A stretch of DNA of 64,000 bases. It comes from Sorex araneus (lineage: Eukaryota > Chordata > Mammalia > Eulipotyphla > Soricidae). Shown here one piece after another: positions 56,539 through 64,000 of the stretch. The stretch covers positions 32,176,057-32,240,056 of the forward strand of contig NC_073311.1 of the NCBI RefSeq assembly GCF_027595985.1, given 5' to 3'. Below the pieces are notes generated by a model, which saw only the letters and a list, made by a program, of their open reading frames with translations, did not search any database and was not told the origin of the DNA. Numbering within the stretch: the stretch's first letter is position 1; each line of letters starts with the position of its first letter. Position numbers and translations under genes: made by a program.

Positions 56539-57178
56539 TTTATCTTATCACCATGTGGAAAGTTACAAAGTTTTCAGGTTTATGTCTCAGTTATACAATA
56601 TTCAAACACCATCCCTTCACCAGTGCCCATATTCCACCACCAAAATCCCCAGTATACCCCCCGCCCCGCCCCCCCAACTGTATAACTGATGAATTTCACT
56701 TCATTTTCTCTTTACCTTGATTACGTTCCATATTGCAAAACAAAACTCACTATTGTTGTTGGAGTTTCCCCCCAAGAAAGACAGCCCTACTAAGGAAACA
56801 TTTGATAAATGGTTTTCCATTAAAAGATTGTATGTTTTCAGTTTTTAGAAAAGGTCGCGGCCGCATGGTTCAGATGTGTTCCAGTCCCACAGCTTGGAGC
56901 CATGTTAGTTGCTGCTCAGTGTCGCCAGGGCTCCATCTGGAGAAGGTGTATCAGCTGTACCTCCTCCGTCTGGATCCCCTGTGTTGCTGGCCCGGTTTCG
57001 GGTCCGGAGCATTTCTCTGGCCACGTTGCTCACCAGACTGCCTGGCCTCTTCTCTGTTGAATGTGGCAAGATGGCGCCGAGGGTGGGTCGAGGGTGTGAC
57101 TTCCGGCAGCCGGGGCCATTTGGAGTTTGGGCTGGTGCCGCCCCACTCCAGTGCCCCCCCCCCCCGCGGCTGGGGTGT
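56539..57178 (-). mobile_element. 5'-truncated L1 3' region with CpG-rich block and TSD
   Basis: Antisense. The left end is the reversed L1 terminus (TATCACCATGTGGAAAG, ACAAAGTTTTCAGG, ACCATCCCTTCACCAGTGCCC). It continues to a GC/CpG-rich block (56860-57175) with GCGGCCGC, also present at 31.09 kb in another L1 copy. Flanked by GTATTTTTTTAATTT (56525-56539) and GTATTTTTTAATTT (57179-57192), an L1-type TSD. The 153-codon plus frame and the 102/114-codon frames lie within it and reflect its GC content. Confidence 0.78.
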
Positions 57179-57192
57179 GTATTTTTTAATTT

Positions 57193-57759
57193 AATATATA
57201 AATCAGTTTCCAAGAGTTTTTCTTCACTCTTCTTATATCTCCATATATCCTAATTTAACTAATCAATCAATTGTTTATTATGATATTATCATACAGAAAA
57301 TGTATGTTTGAATTTTGATTTTGATCTCAAACTTTCAGGCATCTAAATCATAAAATCTTTGGAATGACAAGGGTGGGTTGATTGCTTTATTTTTTAATTA
57401 ATTTATTTATTAGTTAATTTTTTTTTTTCTGGTGTACTAAAGAGGTGGTTGGTGATTGGATTCCCTAGAGAGCTTTAGAATTGGGCTGATCTCCAGGAAC
57501 TGACAAGTTAGTTAGCAAGTTAGTTGCTTACTAGCAATTGACACTAAGTTACCAAGCAACTACTTAGTGGTTACTAACTTAATGCTACCAAGTTAGTATT
57601 AGTTCAGGAACACTAAAACTAACCTCTCTCGAAGGCTAAAACTTTCCTTCTTTGCCCTTATCTCATGGGAAGAAGGTGGGAGCAGGGATAGAAATAGGCA
57701 TATTCACCATTGTCGATGATTTAATCATGCATAAGAAAAAATGACTTCATTAGGGCCCC
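57193..57759. other. Gene-free stretch with GTTAGT/ACTAAC cluster
   Basis: At about 57508-57602 the motifs AAGTTAGT, ACTAACTT, AAGCAACTA and TAGTTGCTT recur on both strands, giving several short hairpin options. No gene or known element. Confidence 0.4.
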
Positions 57760-58190
57760 AAACAAAAGGATTTTAAGTTTCCTCATTACTTGACTGCATT
57801 CATAAAAAATAATGTTTTCCAATTTCATGGGGTGGAAGTGTTCTATGGGTGGGACCCTTCTAGATATAAACCAGTAAACCTCTTCATTTTGCTACTTATT
57901 TGTATCCTTTGTAATATCTTTTGCAATAAATAAAATAGTCCAGGTAAGTTAATGTATCCCAGAGTTCTGAGTAATTATTGCAAATGGTCAAAACTGAGAA
58001 GGGGTTATTGAAGAAAAAAAAAACATTTAAGCCCGTTAGAACAACAGATAACCATTTAGAAATAGTTACTGGCATGTGTTGTGGAAAGTTTTGTGGACTT
58101 GAGTCATTAAGCTCTACGGTCTATGGGTAAATAGTATCTGAACTGAATTGTAGGATATCCTGAGAATTGAATAAATTTTGATATGGAAAC
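57760..58190 (+). mobile_element. Possible ancient LTR remnant
   Basis: The succession GGGACCCTTCTAG, ACCTCTTCATTTTGCTACTT, TTTGTATCCTTTGTAATATC, a poly(A)-signal-like CAATAAATAAAATAG, then CAGAGTTCTGAGTAATTATTGC, and further GGTCTATGGGTAAATAGTATCTGAACTGAATTG (read in part) resembles old mammalian ERVL/MaLR-type LTR 3' ends I know. Heavily decayed and without defined ends. An assignment needs a profile search. Confidence 0.35.
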
Positions 58191-58771
58191 AATTCCCTCA
58201 CATAAGGTGATAGATGTGTTATGACTAAATTGATAAATTTATATTTACCTTCCAGTTGACTCTCAATGTCCTTAAGTGAAAAAATACATAAAATATTTAT
58301 ACTCTAAGTTCTCTAATGACATTATTTTTAAGTACATGATGGGACTGACAGAAGGGACACCTTCTTGGTGGTTAGTGAGCCAGAATAAATACTCTTGAGC
58401 AACAATTGGTATAGTATTAAATGTTCTAGACATTTTACTTTGAAAATTCTTCACAAATGCAGAGAACAGAAATATGTATAACATGGCATATGTGTTTGTA
58501 TGTCTTTTTTTTTGATAGAGTACATGTGTTGGTGAATGTGTTTGGAAATAAATCTCAGTAGCCCATAAACTATCATAGATGGTATGTAATATATAGAACA
58601 ATATAATAAAATATGTGTATACTAAGATGTTAGTTTTTCTAATGATACTCTATATAAATTACCAGAAAACACAGAATACTTTAGAATTGGAGACAAGGTA
58701 CAAGTATCCTCGGTGGTAACGCTTTAGAAATCTATTTAAAGTATAGCAGTTGTTTCACATCTAAACCATCT

Positions 58772-58836
58772 TTGTGTGTGTGTGGTTGTGTGTGTGTATG
58801 TATGTGTGTGTGCGTGTGTGTGTGTGTGTGTGTATG
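58772..58836. repeat. (TG)n microsatellite, interrupted
   Basis: TG runs with GGTTG, TATGTATG and TGCG interruptions. Confidence 0.95.
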
Positions 58837-58884
58837 TAATACAAGTAAAGTAGAGTAGTGCAATCAGGTCAAGAGGTGCTTACT

Positions 58885-58963
58885 TCATTGTGAGATATTA
58901 ACCCAAACATGAAAGCTTGTATCTATCTCAAGATGATTCAATAAAATTTAAAAAAATTAAAAG
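58885..58963 (+). mobile_element. Short L1 3' terminus
   Basis: ATTGTGAGATATTAACCC, AAACATGAAAGCTTGTATC and AAGATGATTCAATAAAATTT match the last about 70 bases of the L1 at 23.1-23.7 kb (AACATGAAAGCTTGTAAC, GGTGATTCAATA). Extreme 5' truncation. Confidence 0.6.
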
Positions 58964-60289
58964 AAAAAAGGAGTTCTTGCTTAAGGATTAGCATTTTAAT
59001 TTACTGCCCTAACTATACTGAATGATAGAAGTATGATTATTTGTTCCAAACTTCTATAGGTGGTGTAGCTAAGTTTGAAGCTGACTTTCCTACATAGTAG
59101 ATTATTGAAAAGTGGCCTTAGGATTGTTCTTCCTTAGTTTGAATGGATAAGTTGAAGATAATATCTAACCATAACTTGTAAAATTTTCTAAGATGGTTGT
59201 ATGAATCAATATAAGTAAAGTACCTAGTTCAGTACCAGGTAAAAAAACGAGTGCCCAGTATTATGCACTGTTGTCTACTTTCCTAGAGTGCAAATTCTAA
59301 AAGTAATGGCTATTACTCCCAAACACTGGTTTGGGAGATAACTTAGATCTAGCCTCAGAAGTGATGGAGAAAAACTTCAAATATGAAAACATTAATAGAT
59401 AAATTAATAATGCCCCCATAAAAAAGGAAAAAAATTAAGATGAATACGTTTAAAAGAAGAACATTTTCAAATCTAAATTCTGTGTCTCTCTATCCTAACA
59501 ACTGACCTTATAGTCTAATGCTGTGCCACCACCCCCCCACGACCAAATTAATAGTATTCTTCACCCTCCTGGAAGATGGGGGGGCGGTGTTCCACAGAAA
59601 GTTCTAAACTCGTAGACTCAAGTTATGATGACAAATTAATCCTAAACCCACTGTGACATATATGGAATTACATAGTCAATAAATGAAGGTAAGGTATGGG
59701 GAATGCAAATATGTAGAACTGGATAGAATGCTTTAATTTGTAAAAGTGTCTAAATACTTGAGTCAACTGCAGTATTGCCCCACATTTTCTACTTAACAGG
59801 ATATTTACTTCAATTTCTATACTGCAAGTAAATTGATACACTGTTTATGGTCAAAACCTTTAGTTTCTTAAGTATATTATGGACTAAATAAATATTTCAA
59901 CTGAGATGATCATAGTAACTATAGATGTGTATCTTACAATAAATGTGAGAAAAATGAAGTTTAAGAAACTAGATCCTTTGCCTTTATTACTTATAAATGT
60001 CAGAACAGTGTGAGAATTAGTCTACTTATTTCTTCTATGTGTTTCTAAATATCCCAGGGAGTAGCTACCATTACTGTTCTCAAAGTATTAGTAACAAACT
60101 TATTTAAAAAAATTGTAAAACTATAATCTTAAGGTGAAATCATGAATTACAAATACATAGCTAAAAATACCAGATATTATATTTAGCGATTGATTTATAA
60201 GGGAACCACTAATTTTCAAAGGAGAATTCAAGAATATCATAGAGGCATATTATATGTTTGTATAATATTAAAGGGCAACACTATGGCTC
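58964..60289. other. Gene-free stretch
   Basis: AT-rich with a G/C patch near 59525-59590 (CACCACCCCCCCACG, GGGGGGGCGG). No recognised element. Confidence 0.45.
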
Positions 60290-60945
60290 CTTCCTGACCT
60301 TCTGTTTTCTACTCTACCACCCCAGGTGGGGCTTTTGTCTGGCTGTTGTAACTGAGCCTATTCTGAACAGCAGCACAGCTTCAAAGGAAGGAAGAGTTCC
60401 ACCCTCCTGAGTGGGTCCCAACAGCCTTCACACTTGACCTGTGTCATATTAAGAGCCCACACTACAGCACCAGAAGTGACAGATCTACTCAAAAAAATTG
60501 TGTGTTTCTCATTTATTCTTCCTGTTATTCTCTGAGGACAGGCAGAGAAGACAAAGCAATCTCTAGCTTTCTCCATCCGTGTCCCCTCAATCCCCTCACT
60601 AGCTTCCTGAGGGAGTTAACTATAAAAACTCACCCAACACAACAAAGCACTAGAAAATTAATGGGGAAAGGACATAGAAACTCACAGCTCAATGTGTAAA
60701 AATAGTATCACCAAAGACAAAAAGAGCACCAGAAAATCCTCAGTGTCTTTAATGGCACTATTATAAAGATGTTCAAGTTGTTCAAAGAAATGGTAACAAA
60801 GACAATCAGCAAAGCACAAGAAAGTGTGAGAGTTATGAAAAGCTATTGCAGTCAGAAATGAAGAAGATGGTAGGTGATATAAAGAAGTCAACAGAAGCTC
60901 TGAACAGCAAAATAACAGAAGCTGATCAAAAGATTCAGGAGCTTC

Positions 60946-62155
60946 TGGGGCTGGAGCGATAGCATAGCGGGTAGGGCGTTTTCCTTGCATGCAGCTGACC
61001 TGGGTTCAATTCCCAACATCCTATATGGTCCGCAGTAAAAAACTATAGCATGCCAAGGGGCGTGTGCACTCGCTGGCTCTCCGGGCGGCTCTGTCTCACC
61101 GCCCACGTTCGGTGCTCTGGAACCGCTGTGTATGGGCTGGATCGGGATGGCCATTAGCCAAGGACAGGCGAAGGAAGAATGAGGACCAAGCTGGTTGCTG
61201 ATTAGTTACCATTTATTCAATCTTCCATCTTTTTCATCTCCCACACTCCCAGTTCAGTCCTCTCTCTGGATCTACTGCAGCCTCTCTCAATTCTCTTGTC
61301 TCTCTCCTCCCTCTTTCTCTCTCCCCCCTTGCCCCTAGACTACACACAGCCAGGTAGCAAAATCATCATAAGAAAGCCCTTCCTGACTCTTAAGGTGTTT
61401 TTCTCCTTTCCTTAATCCAAACACTCATTAACATCTTAATACTAGTTATTTTTGGGTGGACATAGCAAAAGATACATTAAGGCTTGCAAGGCAGCTCTCC
61501 TGGCAACATCTTGCCACAGACTCAGACTACAGCACTCAGGCCAGATTAATCATTCCTCACCCTAGCAGGGTCCAAATCTAGTTATCACTGTTTGGATCAT
61601 GACAGCATTTGTCCATGACCAAGCTCTTAACTTGTAGTGAAGCATTAGGCACTTTGGCCAGGCCCATCTCCATGCCAGGGTAGCATACAACTTACCACTT
61701 GCCCTGGGTCCGTCCCGTCCCTTGTCGCGACCCTGCATTTGGGGGTGCTAGGAAGTAAGGGCAGCTTAGGCTTAGGTTGAGAGAACAGTTGCCCAGGAGG
61801 AAAATATCATGTAGAGTCAAATGACTCCTATGTAGCATTTGCTAAGTCTTCCTATGTCCATACAAAAAGAACATGGCTCTGAATAAACTATGCAAATGAC
61901 TCAAGGAGAAGAGAAAAACAATATTTACAAGTCAACAGAACACTAAGAAAGAAGCTACAAATAAACACAGAGGAATGGGAGCACTTTAACGGGAGTAACC
62001 CAATAAACCTAAACTACCTGAGGCTATGTAATCCTAGAGTCCCCCAAGCACCACCAGGAGTAATTCCTGAGTGCAGTGCAGAGCCAGAAGTAACCGTTAG
62101 GCATTGCCGCCCAGTGTGACCCGAAAAGCAAAAAAAACAAAACAAAACAAAAAAA
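60946..62155 (+). mobile_element. Family A SINE split by a 1-kb insertion, 15-bp TSD
   Basis: The left part ends CATCCTATATGGTCC (61031); the right part starts GTCCCCCAAGCACCACCAGG (62039) and ends TGTGACCCGAAAAGC plus an A-rich tail. Outer TSD AGATTCAGGAGCTTC (60931-60945) and AGATTTAGGAGCTTC (62156-62170) has one mismatch, which shows both halves belong to a single insertion into the ORF1-like host. Confidence 0.85.
61032..62038 (-). mobile_element. LTR-like insertion nested in a family A SINE
   Basis: About 1 kb of sequence unlike its host, GC-rich with CpGs at the left (CTCTCCGGGCGGCTCTG). On the minus strand there is a plausible poly(A) signal (GATTGAATAAATGG), a long purine tract upstream of it, and CATCCCGATCCAGCCC downstream, which fits a retroviral LTR 3' part. 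Possible GTCC duplication at 61028-61031 and 62039-62042; alternatively CTATATGGTCC and CTATGTAATCC. Classic TG...CA ends are not evident, and the right 230 bases look different, so it may be composite. No retroviral gene is seen. Confidence 0.42.
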
Positions 62156-62323
62156 AGATTTAGGAGCTTCAAGATGAGATTGTTAGGAAAGAGTAAAAAA
62201 GTGGAAAACAGTCTGAAAAGAAAAAAAGTGGGATGTTTCAAGAGAAATAACATAATAATCATTGGACTCCCTGAAGTAAAAGAAGGCAAGTGTGAAGAAA
62301 CAACAGTTAAAGACAGCATCAAC

Positions 62324-62491
62324 AGGGCTGGAATAATAGCACAGTGAGTAGGGCGTTTGCCTTGCACGCGGCCAACCCGGGATCGATTCCCAGCATCCCA
62401 CATGGTCCCCGCCAGGAGTAATTCCTGAGTGCAAAGCCAGGAGTAACCCCTGAACATAGCCGGGTATCACCCAAAATGCAAAAAAAAAAAA
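62324..62491 (+). mobile_element. Family A SINE with 13-bp TSD
   Basis: AGGGCTGGAATAATAGCACAG, TAGGGCGTTTGCCTTGCACGC, CAACCCGGGATCGATTCCC, CATCCCACATGGTCCCC, GCCGGGTATCACCC, A tail. TSD AGACAGCATCAAC (62311-62323) and AGATAGCATCAAC (62492-62504). Inserted in the ORF1-like element and relatively young. Confidence 0.9.
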
Positions 62492-62940
62492 AGATAGCAT
62501 CAACAATAATGTCCCTAAGTTGAGGATTACAGTCACCTAGATCCAAGAGGCCTGAAGAGTCCCAATGAAAACAGAAACAATTAGGAAAGCTTTAAGTCAT
62601 GTTATACTTAAAATGACAAAGTATGAAGAGAGAGAATATTGGAAGCAACAAGGTCAAAAAAAAAAGAAACTTATATAAAAAGGAAAACCCATAAGACATA
62701 TAGCAGAACTATCAAACAAGATTCCACAAGCCAGAGTAGAGAAAGATAAAACACAAAAAAATCAATGCATTTAACACTAACCAAGAATCCTCTATCCAGA
62801 TAGATTATTGTTTAGAATTGAAAGAACTATACATTCATGGAAAAGCAACAGCTGAGTGGACTCATAGCCTTGAAACCAGTTTGTAAGAAGCATTAAATAC
62901 GTTCCTATAAGGACAGGAGAAACTTCCCATCATGTGGTAT

Positions 62941-63435
62941 TAAATATGACACTTACTGATGTTGTATATGGCTGTCCTCTACTAGATCAAGAACGGTTAA
63001 AAATAGGTAGCAATTATCACAAATTGGCTTCTATTGATTTATTTTCTATTTTATTTGCCATTGTTTTAAATTTTTTGAATGAAATACTATCAAATTTATT
63101 TGTTATATGCCTACCAACGGGGCAAAACAATGAAGCCTCACTTGTGACAAGGAGATGATGATGATTACTATAATAATAAGGTTCAAGTATAACAAAAGTA
63201 AATGCAATATGTTTTAGATGCTGGAATTGAAAACTTCGTTATGTAAATGAGAATAGGCACTATATTCTAGTGTGTTAAATAATTTTAATTTCCTTTTTTA
63301 CATATATTAAAATCACATAGCAATTAATCACTACCAATTGTCTTTTGTTGATTTATCTTCAGATAATTCCATTTGCCATTTCTTTACATTTTGCTGGAGT
63401 AAGGAATATGATATATTTGGTATATACCTGCCAAG
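62941..63435. other. Gene-free stretch
   Basis: AT-rich. A 74-codon plus frame at 62934-63158 has no recognisable family. Confidence 0.4.
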
Positions 63436-63576
63436 TGTTCAGGCTAGAGTATGGCAGGACCCTGGGAACACTGGTGGTGAGATTAGTGTTGCAACGTTGC
63501 ATGTCTGAAATATTTCTGTTATGAACAACTTTGTAAATCAGTTTCTCAATTAAAAAATAAATAAATAAAAAAGAAT
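63436..63576 (+). mobile_element. Probable L1-type 3' terminus
   Basis: GGGAACACTGGTGGTGAG, TAGTGTTGCAACGTTGCATGTCTGAAA, TTATGAACAACTTTGTAAATC, then AATTAAAAAATAAATAAATAAAAAAG. The same kind of tail is seen at 22.9 kb (ATCATGAACAACTTTGTAATG) and 2.6 kb. 5'-truncated. Confidence 0.5.
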
Positions 63577-64000
63577 ATCTCAGACACAAGCACATCTCAA
63601 CCGGGAGTTATTTGCTCTCTAAGGGGTCCCAGAATATTTCTCCTAGGTCACAGATAAAAAAAAAAATCCCAGAAATGTGGAGTCATGGCATGAGACTAGA
63701 AGGCCAACTTCTAGTACAGGGCTACACAGGAAGGAACTGGTAGAGGTCACAGTTTGAAAAAAGTTGAGAATAAAATAAAAAAATACTGAAAATATTTCAC
63801 AGTTTGAAATAAAACAAGACTCTTTATATGAAGATGTAATCAGGTGTATCTTCAAAATTAAAAAAAATATATCTTCCATTTATATGGGCAGGACCCATTT
63901 GTATTACCATCAGTCCTCATGTTAACTTTTTAAATCAACATAGATAATGAAAGATGCATATCCCTTAGAATCACCCCTAAATGACTTATATATTAATGAC
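63577..64000. other. Gene-free end of window
   Basis: AT-rich sequence, with a small repeat of AATATTTCACAGTTTGAA and CACAGTTTGAAAAAAG near 63748-63806. No gene or bounded element. Confidence 0.4.

Larger units (their letters stand above)
60290..62940 (+). mobile_element. HAL1-like / L1 ORF1 element, disrupted by nested insertions
   Basis: Sense ORF1-type sequence: coiled-coil-like part at 60780-60945 (GAAGTCAACAGAAGCTCTG, AGCAAAATAACAGAAGC), then after an insertion 62171-62310, where translation gives an RNA-binding-domain-like NNIIIIGLPEVKEGK. Next comes 62505-62900 (GAATATTGGAAGCAACAAGG, GAATCCTCTATCCAGATAG), resembling the ORF1 C-terminal region and the tail of half-L1 elements. ORF2 is not seen. 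Stops and indels make it inactive. The left limit is a guess based on a composition change. HAL1 is preferred over full L1 because the sequence ends soon after ORF1. Confidence 0.55.

Noticed and set aside
56860..57175. CpG-rich block as a real gene promoter or CpG island
   Set aside because: It lies within an L1 insertion with TSD and a related GC block occurs in another L1 copy; kept only as a finding about L1.
56733..57194. 153-codon plus-strand open frame, the longest in the window
   Set aside because: It lies inside an antisense L1 3' fragment bounded by a TSD; the open frame follows from GC-rich composition and no protein family is recognisable.
57940..57955. Splice-donor-like AGTCCAGGTAAGTTAATG
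   Set aside because: A single consensus donor with no open frame, acceptor or exon context, and it lies in probable LTR-derived sequence.
62014..62536. 147- and 117-codon minus-strand frames
   Set aside because: They translate antisense SINE and ORF1-like sequence in two phases; Phe/Leu-rich, no domain.
1..64000. CRISPR arrays, prokaryotic operons, phage or plasmid genes
   Set aside because: Nothing of the kind; SINEs, L1, LTR and microsatellites show mammalian nuclear DNA.

Overview
The window looks like intergenic or deep-intronic DNA from a mammal, most probably a shrew (Soricidae, Sorex-like). It is AT-rich, CpG-poor and full of retroposons. The diagnostic feature is a high-copy tRNA-derived SINE whose head reads GGCTGGAGCGATAGCACAG and carries a GGTTCGATTCC B box. 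I recognise this from memory as the shrew SOR-type SINE; no search was run. I found no intact protein-coding gene. The longest open frame is 153 codons and lies inside an L1 3' fragment, and the other frames are chance or repeat-derived.

Three related short retroposon families dominate; A, B and C are my labels. Family A (about 170-190 bp) is the tRNA head plus a CAGCATCCCATATGGTCC body and an A-rich tail. Family B (about 235-270 bp) has the same head, but after the B box it switches to a different body and ends in GTGACA or GTGCTACA-type repeats instead of poly(A). Family C (about 650-680 bp) has no tRNA head; its 3' half is the family B body plus about 95 extra bases, and its 5' half of about 400 bases is found only in C. 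B therefore looks like a tRNA head joined to an internally deleted 3' half of C. Many copies of all three have target-site duplications (TSDs) that can be read directly.

Layout. 0.5-2.7 kb: an old L1 split by a C element. 2.8-9 kb: A, B and C copies. 11.4-12.2 kb: two B copies flanking a truncated U4 snRNA pseudogene. 12-27.5 kb: A and B SINEs, L1 3' ends and microsatellites. 27.9-28.6 kb: a 5'-truncated antisense L1. 30.5-31.5 kb: a 5'-inverted L1 with a 14-bp TSD. 31.8-32.0 kb: a hAT-like MITE. 32-38 kb: mostly unique AT-rich sequence. 38.7-46.3 kb: clustered old A copies, one young A nested in an old A, a full-length C and a B. 47-53 kb: B, A, a partial C and an L1 3' end. 56.0-57.2 kb: a solo LTR next to an antisense L1 with a CpG-rich segment. 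57.8-58.2 kb: a possible old LTR. 60.3-62.9 kb: a HAL1-like/L1-ORF1 element carrying two A SINEs, one of them itself split by an LTR-like insertion of about 1 kb.

There are no operons or cooperating genes; the content is a record of layered retrotransposition. The most interesting signal is the modular A/B/C relationship, together with B and C using L1-sized target duplications without poly(A) tails.
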